Assembly (NCBI RefSeq): GCF_016881405.1 | Contig: NZ_WOFE01000005.1 | Coordinates: forward strand, 108,949 to 172,948 | Direction: 5' to 3' | DNA: 64,000 bases | From: Deefgea chitinilytica | Lineage (GTDB): Bacteria > Pseudomonadota > Gammaproteobacteria > Burkholderiales > Chitinibacteraceae | In this document: in pieces, positions 48,576 through 57,103 of the stretch | How positions within the stretch are numbered: position 1 is the stretch's first letter | How the letters are laid out: each line of letters starts with the position of its first letter | Program-made: the position numbers and the translations under genes | Notes under the pieces: model-generated | Database searches by the model: none | Seen by the model: only the letters and a program-made list of their open reading frames with translations | Told to the model about the DNA's origin: nothing

Positions 48576-49052
48576 CTATCGGCTAGCCACAAAACGTAGC
48601 ACAACACATAACAGCCCCAACACACCAAACAGCGCCGCCAGCCGATACGCCAATTGCGCGCCATCAACAAACTCTTGCCCATGAAACAACGAGGTTAACT
48701 GAGGGTCTTGGCGAGAAACCAAAATTTGATAATACTGATCGATCTGCATTGCATCCCAAGTCGCTTTCTCCACATTGGCTTGGCTTTCGAATGGCAAGCT
48801 AGTCAAGGGATGGGTGTATTGATAATGCAATGTATAGCGAGTTGGGCCTTTTTCCTCAAAACCACGATCCTTATGTATACCACTCGAAGTGAACGTTGTT
48901 TTATCACTCAAACGGGCAACCGCAATCAATTGCTCACCCAATAACGCCTGCGCATTAGCATCTTGTCGTTTCCCGATAAACAGTAAAGCAATACACAATA
49001 AGCCAAATAAAATAGCAAATGGAAGCGCAATGTCTTTCAACAAAGAGAGCAT
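48576..49052 (-). CDS. DUF3592-like membrane protein
   Basis: A 158-residue protein with one helix at each end (PFAILFGLLCIALLFIG and YRLAALFGVLGLLCVVLRFV) and an extracytoplasmic beta-rich middle (RYTLHYQYTHPLTSLPFESQ, YYQILVSRQDPQLTSLF), which is the DUF3592 pattern. Its function is unknown. It stands alone between fimV and the RAYT island. Confidence 0.7.
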   Translation of the reverse strand: MLSLLKDIALPFAILFGLLCIALLFIGKRQDANAQALLGEQLIAVARLSDKTTFTSSGIHKDRGFEEKGPTRYTLHYQYTHPLTSLPFESQANVEKATWDAMQIDQYYQILVSRQDPQLTSLFHGQEFVDGAQLAYRLAALFGVLGLLCVVLRFVASR

Positions 49053-49189
49053 AGATATCCTGTTTGGTAACCTGTCTTACGATGTGAATGTAATACGAAT
49101 TAGTTTGCTAGCTAGATTGTAGGATAGCCCTTTCTGGAATTTCCCAGCAATTTAGCTTAGGTGAATTGTGGCAATCGGATGGCGCATAG

Positions 49190-49262
49190 CCTGCTGCGCA
49201 GGCGGAAAACCGGCGGTTTCGCCCGCCTGACGAGTTAGGGGTGGTCTTGCCCCACCCCTAAC
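49190..49262 (+). other. Structured non-coding segment (candidate RNA or mobile-element end)
   Basis: Three strong stems follow each other: CCTGC / GCAGG (49190-49202), CAGGCGG / CCGCCTG (49199-49229) enclosing AAACC / GGTTT, and an 11-bp perfect stem GTTAGGGGTGG / CCACCCCTAAC (49234-49262, loop seven bases). The first two are alternatives to each other because they share bases. More GC-rich palindromic sequence follows to about 49470. Its role is unknown; it may be a transposon end or a structured RNA linked to the RAYT gene. Confidence 0.45.
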
Positions 49263-49655
49263 AACCCCCGCGCGCCCGATCGCCGCGAAACCCCGCTTGA
49301 AAAAGCCACGGCGAGGCGCCGCAAAACTCGCCGCGCGCTAGCGTCGCGCAGCTCAAACAGTCGCGTCTTAAAATGGCCCTAGGCCACAGTCTCCGCTAAG
49401 GCAACAAGTTGCCAAGCTCCGCCATGCCTTGCCAACCGCCTCCCGAACGGCGCGGCTCCACGGGCAATCCGTTCTAATTAGCGAATGGGTGTATCAACGT
49501 GAGCATTGATAAATAAAGATTTCAGAGCAACACACCAACCATGTATATATCTTGATGGCGGATCTGGGGCTTAAATTCCCGTGTAGCGAAAACCGCAGCG
49601 AGGAGGGAGACAAACAGCTTTATCGTTTGGCTCACGACGAAGCAAGGGCAGTAAC

Positions 49656-49685
49656 GTAGGTCCGATTAGCGAAGCGTAATCGGAC
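49656..49685 (+). repeat. REP hairpin 1 (upstream of RAYT)
   Basis: A GTAG tetranucleotide is followed by a 9-bp stem GTCCGATTA / TAATCGGAC with an internal GCGAAGCG. A conserved tetranucleotide at the foot of an imperfect hairpin is the defining shape of REP sequences recognised by RAYT transposases. Forty bp upstream of the RAYT start. Confidence 0.8.
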
Positions 49686-49725
49686 GTATGCCATACTGAT
49701 ATATAGCGATCTATGAGTTCATCAA

Positions 49726-50256
49726 ATGCCCAATTACCGACGAGCTTTTACTCCTGGTGGAACATGGTTTTTCACCGTCAATTTATTGCAACGGCATGGT
49801 AATGATCTATTGGTGCGTGAAATTGATCTACTGCGCCAAAACGTGCACGACGTCAGACGAAAGTACCCATTTTGGATTGATGCATGGGTCGTATTGCCCG
49901 ACCATTTGCACGCAGTTTTAACCTTGCCTGCAGGCGATAGCGATTTCAGTTTGCGTTGGCGTTTGATTAAAAGTGGTTTCTCTCGTGCTTTGCCTAAAAC
50001 CGAACGCATATCCGCTGTACGCGAAGCGGCGGGTGAGCGTGGAATTTGGCAACGACATTATTGGGAGCATTTGATTCGGGATGAAGTTGATTTTCAGCGG
50101 CATGTTGATTATGTGCATGCCAACCCCTTGAAACATGGTTATGTATCTCGTGTGATTGATTGGCCATATTCAACGTTTCATCGCGCGGTAGCGGCAGGTA
50201 TTTATCCGATAGATTGGTGCGGCAATAGTGATTCGGTCGTAGTAGGTGATAAATGA
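49726..50256 (+). CDS. REP-associated tyrosine transposase (RAYT, IS200/IS605-like)
   Basis: A 176-residue Y1 HUH enzyme. The HUH motif is H60-L61-H62 in LPDHLHAVLTLP, and the catalytic Tyr is probably Y129 in RHVDYVHANPLKHG, followed by the C-terminal WPYSTFHR. The N-terminal MPNYRRAFTPGGTWFFTVNL is the family start. RAYTs bind and nick REP hairpins and are thought to have spread them through genomes. REP hairpins lie on both sides (49656, 50264, 50317), so enzyme and substrates are together. It appears intact. Confidence 0.93.
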   Translation: MPNYRRAFTPGGTWFFTVNLLQRHGNDLLVREIDLLRQNVHDVRRKYPFWIDAWVVLPDHLHAVLTLPAGDSDFSLRWRLIKSGFSRALPKTERISAVREAAGERGIWQRHYWEHLIRDEVDFQRHVDYVHANPLKHGYVSRVIDWPYSTFHRAVAAGIYPIDWCGNSDSVVVGDK

Positions 50257-50263
50257 CACGGGC

Positions 50264-50293
50264 GTAGGGGCGATTAGCGTAGCGTAATCGCCC
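50264..50293 (+). repeat. REP hairpin 2 (downstream of RAYT)
   Basis: GTAG followed by a 9-bp stem GGGCGATTA / TAATCGCCC. Compared with REP 1, the outer stem bases have changed on both sides, so pairing is kept. It begins 8 bp after the RAYT stop. Confidence 0.8.
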
Positions 50294-50316
50294 GTGGGAT
50301 GCGTGGTGCACGAAGT

Positions 50317-50346
50317 CTCCGATTACGCTTCGCTAATCGGAGCTAC
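50317..50346 (-). repeat. REP hairpin 3, inverted (downstream of RAYT)
   Basis: The minus-strand copy reads GTAG, then CTCCGATTA / TAATCGGAG. With REP 2 it forms a head-to-tail inverted pair separated by 23 bp, like the BIME units of enterobacteria. Confidence 0.8.
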
Positions 50347-50351
50347 GAGTT

Positions 50352-51107
50352 CTAAAAATCCAATTTTTCTCGAACTAACAATCGAAATGCTTTTTTCTGT
50401 TCAATAGCCCTGTTACCAATTTCTTTAAGGTATGAGTACACCCTCTCACCCTCCCCCCTAGACTCAAGAGAACTATTTAACTCTGAAAGAGTTGCAATAA
50501 ATTTCTTATGCAAAGATTCAAGTTCAACATCAAAAAATTTACCAGCAGCATAATTGGAGTTACTCAAATAATTTAGGATATGGGCTTGGTATTGAGAACC
50601 GAAAATTCCTTTCCCAATCTCATTAACAAAGAACTCTAATGACTGTTCTGACAATATAGACTCATACAATTTTGCCAGATCGGCATCAGCTTTCCTTCGA
50701 TCAATTTCTTTTCTGCTTTTATCAAGTTTTACTCGAGCTTGTTGTTCTTCAACTATTGCATCCGCAATTGCTTGCCTTTTTACTTTAATTTGCTCAAGTT
50801 CTGTTGCTTGAAGTTCCGAACGTTTCTTTCTTCCTGTAGACGAAAATCTCAATAGCAAAACTTCAAGCCACGGGAGCGCAACAATATAAAACAACACAGA
50901 AATTAGCGTGTACAATATAGAATTAAGAGTAACATTCTCTTCTATAAATTTAATTGCTTCTGCATAAGTGAAGCGTCCATAAAAGAAGAATACTACTACC
51001 TTCCAATGCACAGCTAAAAATGAGATTACAAAAGGCGCAAAAAACATTCCTTTATAGCGTTGCTTTATATCAGCATGTATCTCTTCAATTAATGTTGTTA
51101 TGGACAT
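50352..51107 (-). CDS. Orphan membrane/coiled-coil protein
   Basis: A 251-residue protein with two hydrophobic segments (FFAPFVISFLAVHWKVVVFF, SILYTLISVLFYIVALPWLE), then a long charged coiled coil (about residues 95-150, KKRSELQATELEQIKVKRQA) and a C-terminal helical domain. No family recognised. Codon use is AT-rich compared with the polA and dcw genes. It lies between a REP pair and the polA remnant, so it is probably acquired cargo. Defence or stress roles are possible but nothing in the sequence shows one. Confidence 0.7.
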   Translation of the reverse strand: MSITTLIEEIHADIKQRYKGMFFAPFVISFLAVHWKVVVFFFYGRFTYAEAIKFIEENVTLNSILYTLISVLFYIVALPWLEVLLLRFSSTGRKKRSELQATELEQIKVKRQAIADAIVEEQQARVKLDKSRKEIDRRKADADLAKLYESILSEQSLEFFVNEIGKGIFGSQYQAHILNYLSNSNYAAGKFFDVELESLHKKFIATLSELNSSLESRGEGERVYSYLKEIGNRAIEQKKAFRLLVREKLDF

Positions 51108-51144
51108 AACTCTTCATTTTTCATAATCGATTTTAAATAATACA

Positions 51145-51318
51145 TCAATGCGCCTCTTCCCAACTCATCCCCACGCCCACTTCCGCAAGCAATGGCACAT
51201 TCAATTTCGCAACGCCCGCCATAATCTCTGGCAATTTGGCTTTCACCAATTAAATTCGCTTTCCAGCACTTCTAAAATCAATTCATCATGTACTTTCAAC
51301 AGCCTCGTAGGGCAATTG
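51145..51318 (-). pseudogene. Remnant copy of the polA 3' end
   Basis: This stretch aligns with the last 160-175 bp of polA at 52173, in the same orientation, with about 20 differences by eye. Reading the minus strand gives VHDELILEVLESE, then a one-base deletion breaks the frame, and after it the original frame resumes as KLPEIMAGVAKLNVPLLAEV and ends GVGMSWEEAH with its own stop codon (TGA instead of TAA). Most differences are at third positions, so the copy was once a functional polA end, either duplicated or brought in from a relative. Confidence 0.88.
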
Positions 51319-51334
51319 AATAGACTCCTTTCTG

Positions 51335-51892
51335 CTAATTTAATAATCTAGGTATTTCATCATCAGTTTGATAAAAAGTGGTTGCTTGAGCTATTTTATT
51401 ATTAGCTTCCAAATCAGAAATCACTCCCTGCTCAGCCAACCACTTGAACTTAGCAATCTCTTGATTAAGTGTGTTTTCTGAGTTAAAGCCACCATACCAA
51501 TCTAACAATTGTTGCTGCTTACGAATTCGAATTTCTTCAAGAATGCTATCATGATTCTTATCTTGAATAACCCAAACTCCGCCATGCTCATTCTGCATAA
51601 CAGTAAACTTAACTTTTGTATAAAAAGAAATTGCAACACAGGCAATTCCAATCGGAAGCCATAATAGCCAGCCATTCATCACCAATCCAATTAGACCAAC
51701 AGCCATCCACACATAGCCAACATTTCGTAACCAAGTATTTTCATCAATTCTAATTGAGGTTTTTTTCGAAATATTAGCATACGGAATGTCAACATCTGCA
51801 GAACCTGATTTGTCCTCATAGGCAAAATTGAGTGCATCTTTATTAAAAGTAAATATATGCTTATGAGAAATCTTCTTTTGTTCTATTTTCAT
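51335..51892 (-). CDS. Orphan membrane protein with SHOCT-like end
   Basis: A 185-residue protein: an N-terminal soluble domain (FTFNKDALNFAYEDKSGSAD), two close hydrophobic helices (VGYVWMAVGLIGLVMNGWLL and WLPIGIACVAISFY), and a C-terminal short helical motif (KFKWLAEQGVISDLEANNKI) that resembles SHOCT domains. The ATG at 51892 has a GAGG site nearby; the frame is open 10 codons further. It is AT-rich and sits between polA and the polA remnant, which marks it as cargo. Function unknown. Confidence 0.7.
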   Translation of the reverse strand: MKIEQKKISHKHIFTFNKDALNFAYEDKSGSADVDIPYANISKKTSIRIDENTWLRNVGYVWMAVGLIGLVMNGWLLWLPIGIACVAISFYTKVKFTVMQNEHGGVWVIQDKNHDSILEEIRIRKQQQLLDWYGGFNSENTLNQEIAKFKWLAEQGVISDLEANNKIAQATTFYQTDDEIPRLLN

Positions 51893-52172
51893 AGAAACCT
51901 CATTCATAATAAATTCAATCAATAGGACATTATTGTTCAGTCAAGTATGGTTTTTTGAGTAAAAATCACCACTCTAAATCATCTTAAAATATTACTATAT
52001 TGCCAATCAAAATAGTGCCTAATAATTTTAAGACGTTCACCAAATGCAACAACTTAAGACCTTTATCAAAAAACGTCGGTTGTGCTAAATGAAATGCAGC
52101 CCAACGTTCACCGCGATTATTGGGCTTCGCAAGCTCAGCACCAACCTACAAAATCCAAACATTGAAAAACGC

Positions 52173-54968
52173 TTAATGCGCCTCTTCCCAATTCATCCCC
52201 ACGCCCACTTCCGCCAATAGCGGTACATTCAATTTCGCCACACCCGCCATAATCTCCGGCAATTTGGTTTTCACTAATTCCAATTCGCTTTCTGGCACTT
52301 CTAAAATCAATTCATCGTGCACTTGCAACAGCAATTTAGTTTGCAATTGCTCTGCCACCAACCAATCCGCCACCGCAACCATCGCCAATTTAATCAAATC
52401 GGCGGCGGTGCCTTGCATTGGGCCGTTGATGGCGGCGCGCTCAGCCCCTGCGCGGCGGGCGGCGTTACTCGATTTGATTTCGGGTAGCCACAGGCGGCGG
52501 CCGAATACGGTTTCCACATAGCCTTGTTCGCGAACGATTTGCCGCGTTTGCTCCATGTATTCAGCCACGCTAGCAAAGCGATTGAAATAACGCTCGATAA
52601 AGGTTTTCGCCGCTTCGCGGGTGATTTCGAGTTGCGCGGCCAAGCCAAACACGCCCATGCCGTAAATCAAGCCAAAGTTAATGCTCTTGGCGTAGCGGCG
52701 TTGCTCGCTGGTCACTTCTTCCAGCGGCACACCAAACACCTCGGCGGCGGTGGCTTTATGGATGTCGTGGCCGAGTTCAAAGGCTTTGAGCATCGCAGCG
52801 TCATTCGATAAATGCGCCATGATGCGCAACTCAATCTGGGAGTAATCGGCTGAAACCAGCTTGTAGCCTGGCGCAGCGATAAATGCCTCGCGAATTTTTC
52901 GCCCTTCAGCGGTGCGAACAGGGATGTTTTGCAGATTAGGATCGGATGAACTCAAGCGCCCGGTGACGGCGACGGTTTGGTTAAAACTGGTGTGGACGCG
53001 GCCGGTTTTCGGGTTGATCATCAGCGGCAGTTTGTCGGTGTAGGTCGATTTGAGTTTACTCAGGCTGCGGTGTTCGAGCAGCACTTTGGGCAGCGGATAA
53101 TCTTTGGCCAATTCGGTGAGCACTTCTTCATCCGTTGATGGCGCGCCTTTCGGCGTTTTTTTGACCACCGGCAGTTTGAGTTTTTCAAAGAAAATCTCAC
53201 CGAGTTGCTTGGGTGAACCGAGGTTAAACGGCTGACCCGCCAGCTCGTAGGCTTGGTTTTCCAATTCAATCAAGCGCAAGCCAATATCGTGGCTTTGCCG
53301 CTGTAATAGCGCGGCATCGAGCAAGATGCCGTTGCGCTCCATCGTGTACAGCACCGCGCGCGATGGCATTTCGATATCGCGGTAAACTTCGAATAATTTT
53401 TCAGTTAGGCGAGGTTTGAGGGTATGCGCCAGACGCAAAGTAATATCAGCGTCTTCCGCCGCATACTGCGTGGCAGTCTCGACATCGACTTCGGCAAAGC
53501 CGATTTGCTTGGCGCCTTTACCGCAAATGTCTTCGTACTTGATCGTCGTTTCGCCGAGCTCGCGCGCGGCTTGGTCGTCCATATTGTGCTTTTCGTGGCT
53601 AGCGAGCACGTAGGACATCAGCAGTGTATCGTCGCTAATTCCTGCCAACGTGATGCCATAATTGGCTAAAACATGCTGATCGTACTTTAAGTTCTGGCCG
53701 ACTTTATGATGCGTCGTTGATTCTAGCCACGGTTTCAGTAGTGCCAAAGTGGCGTCCAACGGCAATTGCTCGGGATGATCGGGCCCCGTATGCGCCAACG
53801 GTAAATAGGCCGCTTCGCCCGCTTTAACTGAAAACGACATCCCGACCAAATGTGCCTGCATCGCGTCTAAACTCGTCGTTTCGGTATCAAATGCGGTCAG
53901 TTCGGCGGCGTTGATTTTGGCGAGCCATTCGCTGAGTTTGGCCGCGGTGTTGATCGTTTCGTAGTGACGCTCAATAATAGGCTTGGGTATCTCTTGCAAC
54001 TCATTCTGAATCAATGGCTCAGTAGCAATACCATCGACAATATCCGCAAATAAATCGCCACTACTGCCCACCGCAGCTGGTGCGACTTGCGCTGTAGGCG
54101 TTGACGCGACGCGGCTTTCCATTTCACGCGTCCAAGTACGAAAGCCAAAGCGTTTAAACAGCGCCAATAAGGTCGCACTATCCTCGGGCGTCGTTTGCAA
54201 ATCGACAATGCCATTGGGTAACTCGGCGCTCAAATCCACATCGCATTTAATCGTTACCAATTGCTTGGCCATCGGCAGCCACGCCAAACTATCGCGCAGG
54301 TTTTGGCCGACCACGCCTTTGATGTCGTCAGCATGCGCGATTAGATTATCGAGCGTTTGGTATTCAGCCAACCATTTGGCGGCGGTTTTCGGGCCGCATT
54401 TGGGCACGCCCGGCACGTTGTCGACGGTATCGCCGACCAAAGTCAGATAATCAACAATTTGCTCCGGCCAGACATTAAATTTGGCAAACACTTCATCACG
54501 GCGCAGCACTTCTTCGGTCATGCTATTTTCGATGCGGGTGTAGTCATCAACGAGCTGGGCCATGTCTTTGTCGCCGGTCGACATAATCGTCGTGATGCCT
54601 TGGCGGCTGGCTTCGCGCGCCAAGGTTCCGATCACATCGTCAGCCTCTACGCCACTGACCATCAAAATCGGGATACCAAATGCCGCGACGGCTTGATGAA
54701 TCGGCTCGATTTGCACGCGCAATTCATCCGGCATCGGTGGGCGCTGTGCTTTATATTGCTCATATAGCTCATCGCGGAAAGTCTTTCCTTTAGCATCGAA
54801 CACGCACGCGATATAATCCGCCGGCGTTTGCTGCCGCAGTTTTTTCAGCATATTCACAAAGCCGAATACTGCATTGCTAGGAGTACCATCGGGCGCGGAA
54901 AGGTCGCGAATCGCGTGAAAAGCGCGATATAAATAAGATGATCCATCAATTAAAAGCAGCGTCGCCAT
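52173..54968 (-). CDS. polA: DNA polymerase I
   Basis: PolA (931 codons with stop from ATG 54968) starts MATLLLIDGSSYLYRAFHAI, the usual N-terminus; the frame runs 16 codons further upstream without homology. All three parts are intact: the 5' nuclease domain (GDKDMAQLVDD), the 3'-5' exonuclease domain with AFDTETTSLDAMQ, and the polymerase with SADYSQIELRIMAHLS, the O-helix KSINFGLIYGMG and LLLQVHDELILEVP. It repairs DNA and removes Okazaki primers. A decayed copy of its 3' end lies 0.9 kb downstream. Confidence 0.97.
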   Translation of the reverse strand: MATLLLIDGSSYLYRAFHAIRDLSAPDGTPSNAVFGFVNMLKKLRQQTPADYIACVFDAKGKTFRDELYEQYKAQRPPMPDELRVQIEPIHQAVAAFGIPILMVSGVEADDVIGTLAREASRQGITTIMSTGDKDMAQLVDDYTRIENSMTEEVLRRDEVFAKFNVWPEQIVDYLTLVGDTVDNVPGVPKCGPKTAAKWLAEYQTLDNLIAHADDIKGVVGQNLRDSLAWLPMAKQLVTIKCDVDLSAELPNGIVDLQTTPEDSATLLALFKRFGFRTWTREMESRVASTPTAQVAPAAVGSSGDLFADIVDGIATEPLIQNELQEIPKPIIERHYETINTAAKLSEWLAKINAAELTAFDTETTSLDAMQAHLVGMSFSVKAGEAAYLPLAHTGPDHPEQLPLDATLALLKPWLESTTHHKVGQNLKYDQHVLANYGITLAGISDDTLLMSYVLASHEKHNMDDQAARELGETTIKYEDICGKGAKQIGFAEVDVETATQYAAEDADITLRLAHTLKPRLTEKLFEVYRDIEMPSRAVLYTMERNGILLDAALLQRQSHDIGLRLIELENQAYELAGQPFNLGSPKQLGEIFFEKLKLPVVKKTPKGAPSTDEEVLTELAKDYPLPKVLLEHRSLSKLKSTYTDKLPLMINPKTGRVHTSFNQTVAVTGRLSSSDPNLQNIPVRTAEGRKIREAFIAAPGYKLVSADYSQIELRIMAHLSNDAAMLKAFELGHDIHKATAAEVFGVPLEEVTSEQRRYAKSINFGLIYGMGVFGLAAQLEITREAAKTFIERYFNRFASVAEYMEQTRQIVREQGYVETVFGRRLWLPEIKSSNAARRAGAERAAINGPMQGTAADLIKLAMVAVADWLVAEQLQTKLLLQVHDELILEVPESELELVKTKLPEIMAGVAKLNVPLLAEVGVGMNWEEAH

Positions 54969-55148
54969 GCGAGATTTCTCTATACTGTTGTAAGAATGAA
55001 GTGTTGCAGCGTGCATTATACGCCCGCGGGGCGTTCAGCAACGTCGCGAAAACTCAAAGCCATCAGCAAGATTGATGTTGAGTCTAACCGTCGTTTTGTA
55101 CCCGCCCACTAGCGATGAACTTATTTTGCCTACCCCCAAGGATAAACC

Positions 55149-55463
55149 ATGCGTAGCCTCATCATTAGCCTCAGCCTATTACTAGCCTACCCCGCTGTTG
55201 CCGCGGACGTCGCCGACACACCGCCACCGATGCCAGCGGAAAGCAGCGAAGATCAACCCAAAGCCGATATTCGCGTCATACAACGCGGCGATGTCACGAT
55301 GACTGAATACCGCATCAACGGTCACCTCTACCAAATTAAAGTGCAGCCTGCCGTGGGCCCAGAATATTATTTGGTAGATCCAAATGGCCGCGGTAATTTT
55401 GTACGTCAAAGTGGGCCAACTGAAAATATCGCCGTACCACGCTGGGTTTTATTCCGCTGGTAA
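55149..55463 (+). CDS. Secreted DUF2782-family protein
   Basis: A 104-residue protein with a signal peptide (LIISLSLLLAYPAVA-AD) and the DUF2782 pattern: DIRVIQRGDVTMTEYRINGH, VQPAVGPEYYLVDPNG and the C-terminal VPRWVLFRW. The function is unknown. The polA-DUF2782-thrB order is conserved in beta- and gammaproteobacteria and supports the call. Confidence 0.9.
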   Translation: MRSLIISLSLLLAYPAVAADVADTPPPMPAESSEDQPKADIRVIQRGDVTMTEYRINGHLYQIKVQPAVGPEYYLVDPNGRGNFVRQSGPTENIAVPRWVLFRW

Positions 55464-55580
55464 TCGGCTTGGCAAAACAGCAGGCCAGAGGCTAATTGCC
55501 GTGCTTTTGTTTTGCCCTACTCGCACTGTTGATTCATACTGCGCACCTACGCGAAATACACTGCAATCTCGAGAGTACTC

Positions 55581-56522
55581 ATGTCTGTTTTTACTACTGT
55601 CAGCAACGATGACATCGTCCCTTTTCTACAACGCTATTCACTGGGGCAACTGGTAGAGCTCAAAGGGATTTCAGCGGGTGTGACCAATACCAATTATTTT
55701 GTCACCACCACGCATGGCCGTTATGTGCTGACCTTGTTTGAAACGCTGCGTGCCGACGAATTACCGTATTACGTCAATTTGATGGTGCATCTGGCGCAGC
55801 ACGGCATCGCTGTGGCAGCGCCGATTGCCAATTTACAGCATCAATACATCGATGAACTCAACGGCAAACCAACGCTGCTAGTGCCTTGCCTACCGGGCGC
55901 AGTCATCGACAATCCCAATGCAGAACAATGCGGCCAAGTTGGCGAAATGCTGGCACAAATGCATTTGGCTGCAGCAAGCTACAGCGGCAAAATGGACAAT
56001 CCACGCGGCCCGCAATGGTGGTCAGCCACAGCGCAGAAGATGTATCCATTTATGAGCGAAGCTGACGCAGCACTATTGCACGCCGAAGTCGCATTGCAAT
56101 CCGAGCATAAATTCGATCAACTCCCGCAAGGCGTGATTCACGCCGATTTATTTCGCGACAATGCATTGATGAATGGCGATCAGGTCGGCGGCTTTATCGA
56201 TTTTTACTACGCTTGCAACGATATTTTGCTGTACGACTTGGCGATTACACTCAACGATTGGTGTGTGCTTGAGAATGGCGATATCGATGATGCGCGTGCA
56301 CGCGCGATGCTGGCGGGTTATCAATCGGTGCGCCCACTCACTGAGGCTGAAATGGCCGATTGGCCGATTATGCTGCGTGCTGCCGCGTTACGTTTCTGGG
56401 TATCGCGTTTGCTTGATTTTTACCAGCCAGCAGAAGGTGAAATGACCTTTGCCAAAGACCCAAGTCATTTCCAACGCGTGATTGCTCATCACGCCGCACG
56501 ACAAAACTTCTGGATGAATTAA
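55581..56522 (+). CDS. thrB: Homoserine kinase (ThrB, aminoglycoside-phosphotransferase fold)
   Basis: A 313-residue enzyme starting MSVFTTVSNDDIVPFLQRYS with the kinase motifs GISAGVTNTNYFV, GVIHADLFRDNALM and GFIDFYYACND. It phosphorylates homoserine on the way to threonine. This is the form found in pseudomonads and betaproteobacteria, unrelated to the GHMP-type ThrB of E. coli. The stop codon overlaps the ECF sigma start by one base (TAATG). Confidence 0.95.
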   Translation: MSVFTTVSNDDIVPFLQRYSLGQLVELKGISAGVTNTNYFVTTTHGRYVLTLFETLRADELPYYVNLMVHLAQHGIAVAAPIANLQHQYIDELNGKPTLLVPCLPGAVIDNPNAEQCGQVGEMLAQMHLAAASYSGKMDNPRGPQWWSATAQKMYPFMSEADAALLHAEVALQSEHKFDQLPQGVIHADLFRDNALMNGDQVGGFIDFYYACNDILLYDLAITLNDWCVLENGDIDDARARAMLAGYQSVRPLTEAEMADWPIMLRAAALRFWVSRLLDFYQPAEGEMTFAKDPSHFQRVIAHHAARQNFWMN

Positions 56523-57103
56523 TGTCATTTTCAGCCACCGACTTGCAAACACATCACTCTGCTTTGCTGCGTTATGCGCTGTTTCAATTGGGCGATGCGC
56601 AGTTGGCCGAAGATGTGGTGCAAGAAACGCTGTTGGCTGCGCTCGAAAAGCCAGAGTCATTTTCTGGGCAATCGAGCTTAAAAACATGGCTAATGGGCAT
56701 ATTGAAGTACAAAGTGCTGGATGTGCATCGCCGCCGCTATCGCGACCCGCAGTTCATTTCACCGCTGATCGACGAAGAAAACGACCGCAGTGATTTTGAT
56801 GTGTTGTTCGATACATCGGGGCACTGGGGCTCAGAAGCACCGCGTAACTGGGGCAAACCCGAAGCCCATCTCGAAGACCGTCATTTCTGGCAAACGTATG
56901 AATTATGCGCCACCAAAATGCCGCGGCGCACGGCAATGGTGTTTGCGATGCGCGAGGTGATGGAACTTGAAATGAGCGAGATTTGTAATCAATTGGAAAT
57001 TAGCACGACTAATTGCTCAGTCCTTTTGTATCGTGCTCGGATGAGTTTGCGTCTGTGCTTAGAACAAAATTGGTTTGAATCCAGCATCGTGGGGCATTCT
57101 TGA
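56522..57103 (+). CDS. ECF-type RNA polymerase sigma factor
   Basis: A 193-residue sigma factor with region 2 (LGDAQLAEDVVQETLLAALE, LKTWLMGILKYKVLDVHRRR) and region 4 (VFAMREVMELEMSEICNQLE, VLLYRARMSLRLCLEQ). An unusually long linker (about residues 75-115) separates them. The downstream zinc-finger gene is its probable anti-sigma factor. This pair resembles ECF sigma/anti-sigma units of betaproteobacteria that respond to envelope or oxidative stress; the signal is not known here. Confidence 0.93.
   Translation: MSFSATDLQTHHSALLRYALFQLGDAQLAEDVVQETLLAALEKPESFSGQSSLKTWLMGILKYKVLDVHRRRYRDPQFISPLIDEENDRSDFDVLFDTSGHWGSEAPRNWGKPEAHLEDRHFWQTYELCATKMPRRTAMVFAMREVMELEMSEICNQLEISTTNCSVLLYRARMSLRLCLEQNWFESSIVGHS

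Larger units (their letters stand above)
49053..49725. other. 673-bp non-coding region ahead of the RAYT gene
   Basis: No supported gene is present. The first 80 bp are AT-rich and probably hold the promoter of the minus-strand DUF3592 gene. From about 49160 to 49470 the sequence becomes GC-rich and full of hairpins, then returns to AT-rich sequence before a REP hairpin at 49656. The change in composition is sharp and suggests an acquired element. Confidence 0.6.

Noticed and set aside
48490..48684. 64-codon plus-strand ORF between fimV and the DUF3592 gene
   Set aside because: It overlaps the DUF3592 gene end antisense and has no start signal.
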